Below are positions 27,009-35,488 of a DNA stretch of 64,000 nucleotides, piece by piece. Numbering within the stretch: position 1 is the stretch's first letter; each line of letters starts with the position of its first letter. The stretch spans positions 37,061 through 101,060 of the forward strand of contig CAZTUA010000032.1 in the NCBI GenBank assembly GCA_964616545.1. Direction: 5' to 3'. The notes below the pieces were generated by a model that did no database searches, had not been told where the DNA came from, and saw only the letters and a list, made by a program, of their open reading frames with translations. The translations under genes and the position numbers were made by a program. This DNA is from JAQVEM01 sp964616545. GTDB lineage: Bacteria; Actinomycetota; Humimicrobiia; Humimicrobiales; Humimicrobiaceae.

Positions 27009-27611
27009 TCAGGATTTACTTATAAGGATAATTGCTTCCAGGGCAAGGAGATTTGGGAAATATCTTACAGTCTTATTTCCCTCTAAATAATAAGCTTTTA
27101 ATATTTTAATTCTTTTTTTCTTACAGTAATCTATAAAATCTTTTATGCTCAGGAAATGCACATTCGGGGATTCATACCAGCTGTAAGGCAGAGACGGTGT
27201 AACAGGGGCTTTCCCTTTGAAAAAAAGATCAAAACGTGACCTTATATGGGCAAAATTAGGGAAACCTACTATTACCTTCCTTCCCACCCTTAAGGATTCA
27301 TGCAGGACAAATTCTATTTTCCCTGTTTCCTGCATACTCTTGTTTAAAATGACATAATCAAAAGACTTATCAGGATATTCCCCCAGGCCGCCTTCAATAT
27401 CTCCATGAAATACGCTCAACCCCTTTTCCACACACTCATAAATTGCTTCTTCACTTAATTCTATTCCCTGCGCTTTCACTCTTTTCCTGGCAGTCAGAAG
27501 ATACAGAAGTTCCCCATCCCCGCAACCGAGGTCCAGAACTCTCGAACCTTCTTCCACAATTTTAAAAATTATTTTAAAATCCGGTCTTATGTTCCTGTCA
27601 TTTTTCTGCAT
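27009..27611 (-). CDS. metW: Methionine biosynthesis protein MetW
   Basis: A methyltransferase-fold protein of 200 residues. It has the SAM-binding motif VLDLGCGDGELL near residue 20 and the MetW-specific segment FPNFAHIRSRFDLFFKGKAPVTPSLPYSWY-type motif near 115-145. It always accompanies homoserine acyltransferases. Here it overlaps metX by 14 bases as the last gene of the sulfur amino acid operon. In several bacteria MetX and MetW act together in homoserine acylation; that it does so here is inferred from the overlap. Confidence 0.92.
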   Translation of the reverse strand: MQKNDRNIRPDFKIIFKIVEEGSRVLDLGCGDGELLYLLTARKRVKAQGIELSEEAIYECVEKGLSVFHGDIEGGLGEYPDKSFDYVILNKSMQETGKIEFVLHESLRVGRKVIVGFPNFAHIRSRFDLFFKGKAPVTPSLPYSWYESPNVHFLSIKDFIDYCKKKRIKILKAYYLEGNKTVRYFPNLLALEAIILISKS

Positions 27612-28746
27612 AATTATATACTCTGCTTAGAAAATGTTTTATCAGTCGCGTTTCTTCCTCAAACTCAAGAAGAAACGCATCATGTCCGTAATTTGAATTT
27701 ATTTCACAATAAGTAACATCAAGGTGTTTTGCCTTCAATATTTTAACAATTTCCCTGGACTGATAAGATGGATAAAGCCAGTCGGATTTAAATGACACTA
27801 CAAGAAATTTAATATCCGGTTCGCTACTCTGCGGAATTAGTTTATCACCATCAGAAAGGTCAAAATAGTCTATGGCTTTTGTCATATAAAGATATGAGTT
27901 GGCGTCAAATCTCTTTACAAAATTATCACCTCTGTAATGCAAGTAGCCTTCAACCTCAAACTCGGGTTTAAAAGAAAAATTGTAAATACCGTTTTTACCA
28001 TTTTTTAATTTTCTTGAAAATTTTCTCTCCATTGACTCATCACTCATATACGTTATGTGTCCGATCATCCTTGCCAGGGCAAGCCCTCTTTCGGGCAGGC
28101 CCTTACCGTAATACTTACCTCCCCGCCATGCGGGATCAGACATTACGGCCTGCCTCCCCACTTCGTTGAATGCAATTTGCTGGGGTGAGTGTTTTAATGC
28201 CGTGGCCATTGGAATTGCTGATAAGATCCTTTCCGGATATGAGGCAACCCACTGAATAACCTGCATTCCGCCCATTGACCCTCCAGCAACACACAGCAGT
28301 TTTTCTATTCCCAGGTAATCAATTAAATACTTCTGTGCATTGATCATATCCGCAATTGTAATTATCGGAAAATCAAGGCCGTAGGGTTTTCCGGTTTTTT
28401 CGTTTATAGAAGAAGGGCCGGTGCTTCCTCTGCATCCGCCGATGACATTGGAACATAAAACAAAATATTTTGTGGTATCAAAAGCCCTGCCGGGGCCAAT
28501 CATATCGCTCCACCACCCCGGTTTTTTATCTCCCCTGTGAAATCCCGCTGCATGAGCGTCACCAGAAAGGGCGTGTAAAACCATAATCGCGTTATTTTTA
28601 TTTTTATTCAGTCTGCCGTATGTTTCATAGGCAATTGTTACAGGACCTAATTTTTTTCCCGATTCCAGTATTATCTCCTCAGGGGGGCAGGCAAAATTAT
28701 AATATTCTGTTTCAATTATTTCTGCTTCACTCTTCATATTTTTCAC
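27598..28746 (-). CDS. metX: Homoserine O-acyltransferase
   Basis: Alpha/beta hydrolase that acylates homoserine, normally from acetyl-CoA, to activate it for sulfhydrylation. The 382 residues include HALSGDAHAAGFH near 58-70, the nucleophile S157 in GGSMGGMQ, Asp322 in KSDWLYP and His355 in NYGHD, a complete catalytic triad. Acetyl versus succinyl specificity cannot be read safely, though acetyl is most common in MetX/MetY systems. It lies between cysK (42 bases upstream) and metW (overlapping). Confidence 0.93.
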   Translation of the reverse strand: MKNMKSEAEIIETEYYNFACPPEEIILESGKKLGPVTIAYETYGRLNKNKNNAIMVLHALSGDAHAAGFHRGDKKPGWWSDMIGPGRAFDTTKYFVLCSNVIGGCRGSTGPSSINEKTGKPYGLDFPIITIADMINAQKYLIDYLGIEKLLCVAGGSMGGMQVIQWVASYPERILSAIPMATALKHSPQQIAFNEVGRQAVMSDPAWRGGKYYGKGLPERGLALARMIGHITYMSDESMERKFSRKLKNGKNGIYNFSFKPEFEVEGYLHYRGDNFVKRFDANSYLYMTKAIDYFDLSDGDKLIPQSSEPDIKFLVVSFKSDWLYPSYQSREIVKILKAKHLDVTYCEINSNYGHDAFLLEFEEETRLIKHFLSRVYNYAEK

Positions 28747-28788
28747 CTGGAATTAATCTATTATTTATAAAATCAAGAATAATAAAAA

Positions 28789-29718
28789 TTATTTATCATC
28801 AAACAGCCATGTGGAAATATATCTTTCCCCTGTATCCGGTAAAATGACGACGATATTTTTATTTTCCGATTCCCTGAGCCGGGCTACTTTTATTGCTGCA
28901 TGCATTGCTGCACCGCTTGATATGCCCGCAAGGATTCCTTCTTCTCTTATTATCTTTCGTGCCATAATGCCTGCATCTTCGTCTGAAACCTGGATAATTT
29001 CATCAATAATAGAAGTATTTAATATTTCCGGAATAAATCCGGCCCCGATACCCTGAATTTTATGAGGTCCCGGATTGCCCCTTGAGAGAACAGGAGAGCC
29101 GGCAGGTTCAACCGCCACTATTTTAACCGAAGATTTTTTTTCTTTTAAAAACTCCCCCACACCGGTAATAGTCCCGCCGGTGCCTACTCCGGCAACAAAT
29201 ATATCCACACTGCCGTCAGTATCGGCCCATATCTCTTCGGCAGTAGTTTTACGGTGTATTTCTGGATTCGCGGCATTATCAAATTGCTGCGGCATAAAAC
29301 TGTTTTTAATATTCTTTTGAATTTTTTCTGCTTCCTCTACAGCTCCTCTCATTCCTTTTGAACCATCCGTAAGAACAAGCTCCGCTCCAAATATAGTAAG
29401 AAGCTTTCTTCGTTCCAGACTCATTGTATCCGGCATGGTTAGGATTAGCCTGTATCCTTTTGCCGCACAGACAAAGGCGAGTGCAATACCGGTATTTCCG
29501 CTTGTCGGCTCTACTACTGTCGTATCTTTGTTTATCAGGCCTTCATTCTCTGCTACTTTAATCATCGCAATCCCGATCCTGTCCTTTACACTTGAAAGGG
29601 GATTAAATGATTCCAGCTTTGCAAATACCGCAGCACTTTTTCCTTCTGATAGTTTATTTATCCTGACAAGAGGCGTGCGGCCTATTGTTTCAGTTATGTC
29701 ATTAAAGATTTTACCCAT
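28789..29718 (-). CDS. cysK: Cysteine synthase (O-acetylserine sulfhydrylase)
   Basis: PLP enzyme forming L-cysteine from O-acetylserine and sulfide. The 309 residues have the PLP lysine K45 in NPLSSVKDRIG, the substrate loop TSGNTG at 72-77, and GVGTGGTITGVG for phosphate binding. The sequence has no C-terminal CBS domains, so it is the ordinary CysK type rather than cystathionine beta-synthase. It is 38 bases downstream of metY, so the operon takes sulfide into both cysteine and homocysteine. Confidence 0.94.
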   Translation of the reverse strand: MGKIFNDITETIGRTPLVRINKLSEGKSAAVFAKLESFNPLSSVKDRIGIAMIKVAENEGLINKDTTVVEPTSGNTGIALAFVCAAKGYRLILTMPDTMSLERRKLLTIFGAELVLTDGSKGMRGAVEEAEKIQKNIKNSFMPQQFDNAANPEIHRKTTAEEIWADTDGSVDIFVAGVGTGGTITGVGEFLKEKKSSVKIVAVEPAGSPVLSRGNPGPHKIQGIGAGFIPEILNTSIIDEIIQVSDEDAGIMARKIIREEGILAGISSGAAMHAAIKVARLRESENKNIVVILPDTGERYISTWLFDDK

Positions 29719-29756
29719 AATCTAACCTCCTTAATTTCAATTTACCTGTCTGCTTT

Positions 29757-31043
29757 TTAATCCAGTGCCTGCGCAATATCAGAGATGATGTCATCTATAT
29801 CCTCAATACCGATTGAAAGCCTTATATAGTCAGGAGTAACACCTGCCGACTTTTGTTCCTCTTCTGAAAGCTGCTGATGGGTCGTAGAAGCAGGATGAAT
29901 GGCAAGCGTTTTTGCATCACCGATATTTGCCAGATGAGATATTAATTTTAACGAATTAATGAACTTCTTCCCTGATTCCAACCCGCCCTTTACTCCAAAT
30001 CCTACAAGAGCGCCTGCCCCTCCGGGCAAATATTTATCAGCCAGTTCTTTCTCCGGACTGGATTCCAGGCCCGGGTAATTTACCCAGGAAACTTTTTTAT
30101 GAGCATTAAGAAATTCTGCAACTTTAAGTGCATTCTCCGAATGCCTTATCATCCTTAAGTGCAAAGTCTCCAATCCCTGCAGGAATAAAAATGAATTAAA
30201 AGGAGAAAGACATGGACCAAGATCTCTTAGAAGATTAACTCTTGCCCTGACTATATAGGCAATATTTCCATATTGCCTGAATTCTTTTACAAAATTCATC
30301 CCGTGATAACTGGGATCCGGATCAGCAATCAATGGAAATTTGCCATTTGTCCAGTCAAATTTTCCCGAGTCGACAATTATGCCCCCTATTGAAGTACCGT
30401 GCCCCCCTATAAATTTGGTGGCCGAATAAATCACAATATCCGCACCAAAATTAACTGGCTTTAAAAGGTATGGGGTAACAGTATTGTCTACTATAAGTGG
30501 AACTCCATTATCATGAGCAATTTCAGCAAGCGCTCCCAAGTCAGCGACATTTAATTTCGGATTACCTATTGATTCGGTATAAATTGCCTTCGTTCTGCTT
30601 GTAATTGCTTTTCTGAAACTACCTAAATCCCCGGATTGTGCAAATTTTACATCAATCCCCATGCGCCTGAGAGTGTTATTAAACAGAGTATAGGTTCCGC
30701 CATACAGGCTATCTGCTGAAACTATCTCATCGCCAGCCTGTGCTATATTTAGAATCGCTATCGTTTCCGCAGCCTGGCCGCTTGCAACAGCAAGAGCGCC
30801 GGCTGCTCCTTCAATTGCGGCCATTCTTTTTTCGAGTATATCATTTGTGGGATTCATTATTCTACTGTAAATATTACCGGATTCTTTTAACGCAAAAAGA
30901 TTTGCCGCATGACCGGCGTCTTTAAACTGATAAGATGTAGTCTGGTAAATAGGCACAGCTCTGGCACCGGTTGCAGGATCCGGTATCTGTCCCCCATGAA
31001 GCAGAAGCGTATCTAACTTTAATTTTGAATCTATTTCACTCAT
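29757..31043 (-). CDS. metY: O-acetylhomoserine sulfhydrylase
   Basis: PLP enzyme of the Cys/Met metabolism family that makes homocysteine directly from O-acetylhomoserine and sulfide. The 428 residues carry the PLP lysine K210 in YSATKFIGGHG, the long form typical of MetY rather than the roughly 380-residue MetB/MetC. It is the first enzyme gene after the rrf2 regulator, with 97 bases between them. A stem GGTTTT/AAAACC (31104-31125) lies in that gap, but I cannot assign it a function. Confidence 0.93.
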   Translation of the reverse strand: MSEIDSKLKLDTLLLHGGQIPDPATGARAVPIYQTTSYQFKDAGHAANLFALKESGNIYSRIMNPTNDILEKRMAAIEGAAGALAVASGQAAETIAILNIAQAGDEIVSADSLYGGTYTLFNNTLRRMGIDVKFAQSGDLGSFRKAITSRTKAIYTESIGNPKLNVADLGALAEIAHDNGVPLIVDNTVTPYLLKPVNFGADIVIYSATKFIGGHGTSIGGIIVDSGKFDWTNGKFPLIADPDPSYHGMNFVKEFRQYGNIAYIVRARVNLLRDLGPCLSPFNSFLFLQGLETLHLRMIRHSENALKVAEFLNAHKKVSWVNYPGLESSPEKELADKYLPGGAGALVGFGVKGGLESGKKFINSLKLISHLANIGDAKTLAIHPASTTHQQLSEEEQKSAGVTPDYIRLSIGIEDIDDIISDIAQALD

Positions 31044-31140
31044 GATTGTTTATCTCCTTCCAGCCCGGATTAAATATTTAAAAAAATAGCTAAAATGAAG
31101 CAGCGGTTTTAAATCCGTTAAAAACCTTATTTTATTAAAA

Positions 31141-31581
31141 TCATATTCCATACATAATCATGTCTCCCGTTTTTTCTTTCTGCATTCTTACAAGATCCTC
31201 GAGAGTAAGAGAATTTAGAAACCCTGAGATTTTTTCTCCCAGTTTAACCCAGATATCCCTGGTTATACAGGTTTGCGATTTAATACAGACAGAATTATTA
31301 CTTACACAATCAACTAAATTCAAATCACCTTCCAGTATCTCCACAATCTCTTTTAATTTAATTTCAGAAGAATGTTTCCCGAGAACATATCCGCTGTGGG
31401 CGCCTCCATAATTGTTTACCAGACCCTTTCCCTTAAGCGGTATAATTATCTGGCTGAGGTATTTTTCTGATACATCAATATTTCTGGCAATCTCTTTTAA
31501 GTAAATCGAGCGTCTGCCGGAACTGGCGGCTATTTCCACCATCAGCCTTAAACCGTACCGGGTTCTTGTAGAAATCCTCAT
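31141..31581 (-). CDS. Rrf2-family transcriptional regulator with three-Cys cluster motif
   Basis: A 146-residue Rrf2 repressor. It has an N-terminal winged helix (MRISTRTRYGLRLMVEIA, then VSEKYLSQIIIPLKGKGLV), with three cysteines C92, C99 and C105 spaced almost as in IscR, where they bind an iron-sulfur cluster. It heads the metY-cysK-metX-metW cluster, so it may be a functional counterpart of CymR, the cysteine regulator. CymR itself lacks this Cys triad, so sensing iron-sulfur status or sulfide is possible. AGGAG lies six bases before the ATG. A strong palindrome just upstream suggests autoregulation. Confidence 0.88.
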   Translation of the reverse strand: MRISTRTRYGLRLMVEIAASSGRRSIYLKEIARNIDVSEKYLSQIIIPLKGKGLVNNYGGAHSGYVLGKHSSEIKLKEIVEILEGDLNLVDCVSNNSVCIKSQTCITRDIWVKLGEKISGFLNSLTLEDLVRMQKEKTGDMIMYGI

Positions 31582-31593
31582 GCTGGTCTCCTG

Positions 31594-31648
31594 GTATTAG
31601 TAATATTAATAATATATATACTATATATATTATTGTATTAGTAGTATT
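31594..31648. promoter_or_regulatory. Composite operator of the rrf2-met-cys operon
   Basis: A perfect 13+1+13 palindrome (31608-31634, alternating A/T around a central C at 31621) is flanked by a 14-base direct repeat. The copies are GTATTAGTAATATT (31594-31607) and GTATTAGTAGTATT (31635-31648), with one mismatch. The block ends 13 bases before the rrf2 start codon. The symmetry and spacing fit two Rrf2 dimers or a promoter covered by one. Confidence 0.6.
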
Positions 31649-31763
31649 CTATAAATAAAAGTGTAATCGGTCAAGTAAAACTTAAGGAATGGTGAAATTC
31701 ACGGAAGTGCTTCTTTTGTACTTTTAAGTTTAAAGATTAAAAAACTTCTTAGATTATAAATTA

Positions 31764-31790
31764 TAAAAAAACAGCGGTTATTACCCGCAG
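31764..31790 (-). terminator. Probable terminator overlapping the stop codon of the ACT-domain gene
   Basis: On the minus strand GCGG (31788-31785) pairs with CCGC (31777-31774), with a loop containing the TAA stop codon. It is followed by TG and seven T. The stem is short (4 bp, plus one more pair beyond a mismatch), so the call rests mainly on the T run. Confidence 0.45.
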
Positions 31791-32176
31791 AGTTTTGCAT
31801 TATTCTTACGCAATACTTCTTCAGTTTCGTTTATATCTGCCACATTGAGAACTATTTTTGTATCTGCAATTAAATATATGTAATCAATGCCTATCCCCTC
31901 ACTTGCAAGGATATCAAGAAGCTTATAAAGTTCACCCGGCCTGTCTTTCAATTCTATACAGATTACATCCATTAAATGAGTTGTAAAACCAGCTTTCTTC
32001 AATGCCTGGTGGGCAGTTTCCGTATCCGATACTATCAATCTCAATATCCCGTAATCTCTTGCTTCGGTCGTTGAAAACCCTTCTAAATTTATATCCTGTT
32101 CCTTTAATATCCTTGTTACATCTAAAAGACCTCCTGCCTGGTTCTCAAGAAAAACAGTCAATTGTTTGATGGGCAT
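31781..32176 (-). CDS. Tandem ACT-domain protein
   Basis: A 131-residue protein made of two ACT domains (about 1-65 and 68-131). Each opens with a typical strand-loop (QLTVFLENQAGGLLDVTRIL; ICIELKDRPGELYKLLDIL). ACT domains bind amino acids, so this is a stand-alone amino-acid-responsive protein, with no enzymatic part. The start at 32176 is preferred over 32209 because AGGAGGT precedes it by seven bases. Homologues often sit beside phenylacetate-CoA ligase-like genes; no such gene is here. It has a probable terminator at its end. Confidence 0.82.
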   Translation of the reverse strand: MPIKQLTVFLENQAGGLLDVTRILKEQDINLEGFSTTEARDYGILRLIVSDTETAHQALKKAGFTTHLMDVICIELKDRPGELYKLLDILASEGIGIDYIYLIADTKIVLNVADINETEEVLRKNNAKLCG

Positions 32177-32362
32177 TTGCCTTACCTCCTGTCTATCGGT
32201 CCCAACCATTTATTATTTTTATATTTTCTATTTTCCCATATCTATTAAATTTATACAGTATTTTTTAATTTTTAATAAATTTTAATAATTAAGCAATAAT
32301 TTTTGCCCAAAATGGGCTTGTCCTCTTAAATTTATTTTATTTTTAATATAATATATCTTAAG

Positions 32363-33226
32363 ATGGAATATAAGATTAGAAAGAGACAACTTAAAAGAAA
32401 TATCAGCTACAGATATTTTATATATATTATTATAATAATATCATTGCTTCAGCTGCTTGGTCTAAGATCCTGCTATAAGGATAAGATAATTAAACTTCCT
32501 GACAATCTTTTTACGTCTGTAGTAAAATATCCTGTTTCTGAACTTATCTTTGACTCTGCTTACGAAATAACTGAGCCGGAGCCCCCGGACGAGAGCGGTA
32601 CTTATCCTGCCGGAGAAGATTCTCTGGAGGAATCTGAAGAAAACCAGACAGCCAGCCAGATTTTAACGGATGTCCAGAAAGATATTGTTTTAAAAATCCT
32701 GGAACTGTCTGACAGTGACATTGAATACGGATATCAGGTTTACCCTGATACAGGTTATCCTTCTGATAATATATGGATCTCCACCGATGTAATATCTGTA
32801 ACTTTAAAGGAATGCGGTTATGACCTTATGGAGCTGATACATGAAGATATGCTAAACCATAAAGAAGACTACCCTCTGGATATAAAAGGCAGAAATACCC
32901 CGATAAAGTATATTGATTTCCGGGATGTCTTCTTCCAGGAACAATTTTTCAAACGCAATGCCTTAACAACGCTTCCCCATGAATATGATTTAAATGATGA
33001 GAATAATAGTTTCCTATGGCAGCCTGGAGATATTGTTTATTTCCAATTTGACGAAGACAATCCTTACGCAGACCTTGGCGGTTTCATCTCTCCCCATAAC
33101 AATGACAGTGGAGTCCCGCTTGTTATAATGATCTCCAGCGAATTCGGGGAGATAAGCGAAGTTGACGTGCTCATGGAATATAAAGTCGTGGGGCATTTCC
33201 GGTATCCTCCGCCGGAAATTGACTGA
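32363..33226 (+). CDS. DUF1287-like exported protein lacking the presumed catalytic residues
   Basis: A 287-residue protein with a basic N-terminus, one hydrophobic segment (about 18-33) and an acidic Pro/Glu-rich linker (about 65-95), followed by a domain matching DUF1287 (YijF type). Recognisable are GYPSDN, STDVISVTLKECGYDL, LIHEDM, WQPGDIVYF, GVPLVI and VVGHFRYP. In the family members I remember, the motif is CTDV and an HIG(V/I) His follows. Here Cys is Ser, the His region reads LGGFISP and the later HN is MI. It is probably a non-catalytic surface protein. Confidence 0.7.
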   Translation: MEYKIRKRQLKRNISYRYFIYIIIIISLLQLLGLRSCYKDKIIKLPDNLFTSVVKYPVSELIFDSAYEITEPEPPDESGTYPAGEDSLEESEENQTASQILTDVQKDIVLKILELSDSDIEYGYQVYPDTGYPSDNIWISTDVISVTLKECGYDLMELIHEDMLNHKEDYPLDIKGRNTPIKYIDFRDVFFQEQFFKRNALTTLPHEYDLNDENNSFLWQPGDIVYFQFDEDNPYADLGGFISPHNNDSGVPLVIMISSEFGEISEVDVLMEYKVVGHFRYPPPEID

Positions 33227-33442
33227 ACCATACCGGCTATACATAGAAAAGGATAAAAATTTTTCTTACCTGTTTTGTAATTTTAAAAATTTTTTTGTTT
33301 TTTTATTATTGATATTTTAGTATCATAGTTTACAAAAGAAAATATATGCAGCCGGATATGGTCTTATGAATACTGTAATTTCCGGCTTATTCAAAATTTT
33401 AGATATCAAGATTTAATAATTTTTTTTGGAGGTCAGTATTCA

Positions 33443-33637
33443 ATGAGTGCAGAAAAAAAATTTGATAAGACAGTCCTGAATTATGTAATTGGCGGTGCGG
33501 TTATAGGAGCAGTTGCTGGTTACTTCATAAAAAGAATAGGTGCCAATAACATAATGAACATGCTAAAACAAAAAGAGATTATTCCTCCATCAATATCAAA
33601 TTTTATAAGTGAATTTACCTCAAAGAAAAAATCCTGA
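33443..33637 (+). CDS. Small glycine-zipper membrane protein
   Basis: A 64-residue protein with TGGAGGT nine bases before its ATG. Residues 14-30 form one membrane helix with small-residue repeats (YVIGGAVIGAVAGYFI), followed by a basic and polar tail ending FTSKKKS. It resembles YtxH-like or glycine-zipper proteins in general form only, and I do not recognise a family. The convergent gene begins 39 bases on. Confidence 0.65.
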   Translation: MSAEKKFDKTVLNYVIGGAVIGAVAGYFIKRIGANNIMNMLKQKEIIPPSISNFISEFTSKKKS

Positions 33638-33676
33638 GGAAAACAGCGTTAACAGTTTTAAAAAATCTGTTTTAAA

Positions 33677-34048
33677 TTATTCCTTCCGGGGCATTTTTTT
33701 CATTACAAGAAAGTAATACACAATTGCTGCTATTCCATTTAGCTGGGTAACAAAAAATGTTACAATTAAAATTACAAGCCACATTGTTTTTGCATTTTCC
33801 CCGCCTGTTCCGGGTGGAAATTCGTCAGGCTTTCTCTTTGCGCAGTCAATAAGTGCAATAATCCATATTACCAGGAAAAAGAGACCCAGTAACATCATAA
33901 TAACTGAAAAACAGATCCCGAATGCAACAAACGGAACAGCTGCAATGCCAATAGCACCTCCCGTAACTTCTTCCCCGGTACAGCCAGTAGAAAGTACCGC
34001 TACCGCTCCGAGCAGCAGCAGATAAGCCCGTAAAAATATTTTTTTCAT
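33677..34048 (-). CDS. Small lipoprotein-like membrane protein
   Basis: A 123-residue protein. A signal segment ends in lipobox LSTGC (C23). Two hydrophobic helices follow (about 33-66 and 92-115), separated by DCAKRKPDEFPPGTGGENAKTMW. That loop and the following helix resemble phospholipase D-nuclease N-terminal (PLDc_N) or DUF4234-like two-helix membrane domains. It is in a run of minus-strand genes for small envelope proteins, 32 bases after the zinc-ribbon gene at 34081. Function unknown. Confidence 0.65.
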   Translation of the reverse strand: MKKIFLRAYLLLLGAVAVLSTGCTGEEVTGGAIGIAAVPFVAFGICFSVIMMLLGLFFLVIWIIALIDCAKRKPDEFPPGTGGENAKTMWLVILIVTFFVTQLNGIAAIVYYFLVMKKMPRKE

Positions 34049-34080
34049 TATTCCTCCATTTATTTATCTATCCTTATAGA

Positions 34081-34428
34081 TTATTCGTTTGGGTAGTTGA
34101 TATAATAAGAGTCCGGTTTGGTGGCTACATCAATAATTGCCCATATCCAGGCGCCAATCCCCCATATTCCAAAAGTAACTATTGAAAGGGCAAGATTCAA
34201 CCAGAATTTCCAGGCATCCTTTTCATAGGTGTAAATCCATGTCCAGAATGCAAGAAAAATTGCCAGCAGAAGAGCCACTGTCTTATCTTTTGCAACTGCC
34301 GGCTTATCAAGAGCCCCTCCCTTAACTACCACACCGCAATAGGGACAGACTGCAGCATTTATATCTATCTTTTTACCGCAGTTTACACAAAATATTTCTT
34401 TCTTTTCCACAACAGCTTTATCATTCAC
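34081..34428 (-). CDS. Zinc-ribbon protein with TM2-like membrane domain
   Basis: A 115-residue protein. An N-terminal zinc ribbon (CVNCGKKID...CPYCG, about 14-32) is joined by an Ala/Lys linker to two membrane helices (about 50-65 and 75-100), the second with FGIWGIGAWIWAIIDV. The pattern resembles TM2-domain proteins of Gram-positive bacteria. It probably inserts in the cytoplasmic membrane with the ribbon inside. The neighbour at 34483 has the same ribbon-plus-membrane design, suggesting related roles or an old duplication. Function unknown. Confidence 0.7.
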   Translation of the reverse strand: MNDKAVVEKKEIFCVNCGKKIDINAAVCPYCGVVVKGGALDKPAVAKDKTVALLLAIFLAFWTWIYTYEKDAWKFWLNLALSIVTFGIWGIGAWIWAIIDVATKPDSYYINYPNE

Positions 34429-34482
34429 TTTTCTAACTCCTTACTATGTTATAATAAAATGTTCTTTTAAAATGCCTGAAGA

Positions 34483-34884
34483 TTAATAATTCAGGGCAAT
34501 TCCTGCAACAACAGCTATAATAATGCCTATAAATATTAATATACCTACCCCGCCGCAGACTATGCCGGCAATATCAAAACCCTTCCCTATGGATTCAGAT
34601 TTCCCGGCATTTATATTTTTTAAATCCAGTATGCCCAGAACAACGGCCGCAATTGCAAACAAAATACCCGTACCCCATAAAAACCCGCACGGCAGGCTCA
34701 TAATACCGGCAACAAGTGAAATTATAGCCATTGGAGACGGCCTTTTTTCTTCTTCAGCCTTTTCCCGGGTTATACTTTTTATCATTACCCCGCATTTGGG
34801 GCACACTACTGCTTCCTTATCAATCGGGCTGCCGCAATTCTGGCAGTATTTGATCTTTTCTCCGTTATTTTTTTTATCTTCCAT
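34483..34884 (-). CDS. Zinc-ribbon protein with DUF4190-like membrane domain
   Basis: A 133-residue protein. It has an N-terminal zinc ribbon (CQNCGSPID...CPKCG, about 14-32), a charged linker, and a C-terminal domain of two to three helices (PMAIISLVAGIMSLPCG ... FAIAAVVLGILDL ... GIVCGGVGILIFIGII) typical of DUF4190. Such proteins are common beside small lipoproteins in Gram-positive lineages and have no established biochemical role. The ribosome-binding site GGAGAGAG precedes the start. Confidence 0.72.
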   Translation of the reverse strand: MEDKKNNGEKIKYCQNCGSPIDKEAVVCPKCGVMIKSITREKAEEEKRPSPMAIISLVAGIMSLPCGFLWGTGILFAIAAVVLGILDLKNINAGKSESIGKGFDIAGIVCGGVGILIFIGIIIAVVAGIALNY

Positions 34885-34928
34885 AGCTCTCTCTCCTGCT
34901 TTTTAAAATATATTATTTAATAACAGCT

Positions 34929-35378
34929 CTACTGATAGGGGTTTTCTCTTAACAGGGCGGAGTTAAACCAGAGACCCGATATTTCGTATTTTTCCCCATC
35001 AGCTTCACGTATTGCCAGGGTGACCGTCACACTGCCTGCTTCTCCTGTGTAGTCAGCTTCATAAATAATCACAATTCCATCATTTCTAACTGCTGAACCG
35101 GAAAATTTCTTTGAACCAGCCCCGTACTTTCCTATGGTGCTCTCCAGATAGGAAGTAAATTTCATGAACTCTTCTTCCGTAAACGCTTTCGTCATTTCAT
35201 CACTCAGGTCTTTTTTAAAATTTATATAATCCCGGCTATTTAATGCAGACAGGATATTTTCTGCTGCGCTGTCAGCAAAAGAAATTACTTCCCCGCTTAC
35301 ACCTGCACATCCTGAAATTATAAAAGTAACTATAAGAACCGGCAGGAGCAATCTGTAAATTAAAGCTTTGTTTCCCAT
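34929..35378 (-). CDS. Lipoprotein with DUF3887-like domain
   Basis: A 149-residue exported lipoprotein. The signal sequence (LLLPVLIVTFIIS) ends in lipobox ISGC (C24). The rest resembles an NTF2-like or DUF3887-type fold: a helical segment (AAENILSALNSRDYINFKKDLSDEM) followed by beta strands ending in ISGLWF. No catalytic residues can be identified. Position and direction place it with the small envelope genes around it. Confidence 0.68.
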   Translation of the reverse strand: MGNKALIYRLLLPVLIVTFIISGCAGVSGEVISFADSAAENILSALNSRDYINFKKDLSDEMTKAFTEEEFMKFTSYLESTIGKYGAGSKKFSGSAVRNDGIVIIYEADYTGEAGSVTVTLAIREADGEKYEISGLWFNSALLRENPYQ

Positions 35379-35488
35379 AAGGCTTTTTAAATAATAACCC
35401 TTATATTTAACATATTTTAGTATTTTATCTGATTTTCCCTGTGTAAATCAAATAATATTAAAAACAAATCCGCCTTACCTGGAAAAGA

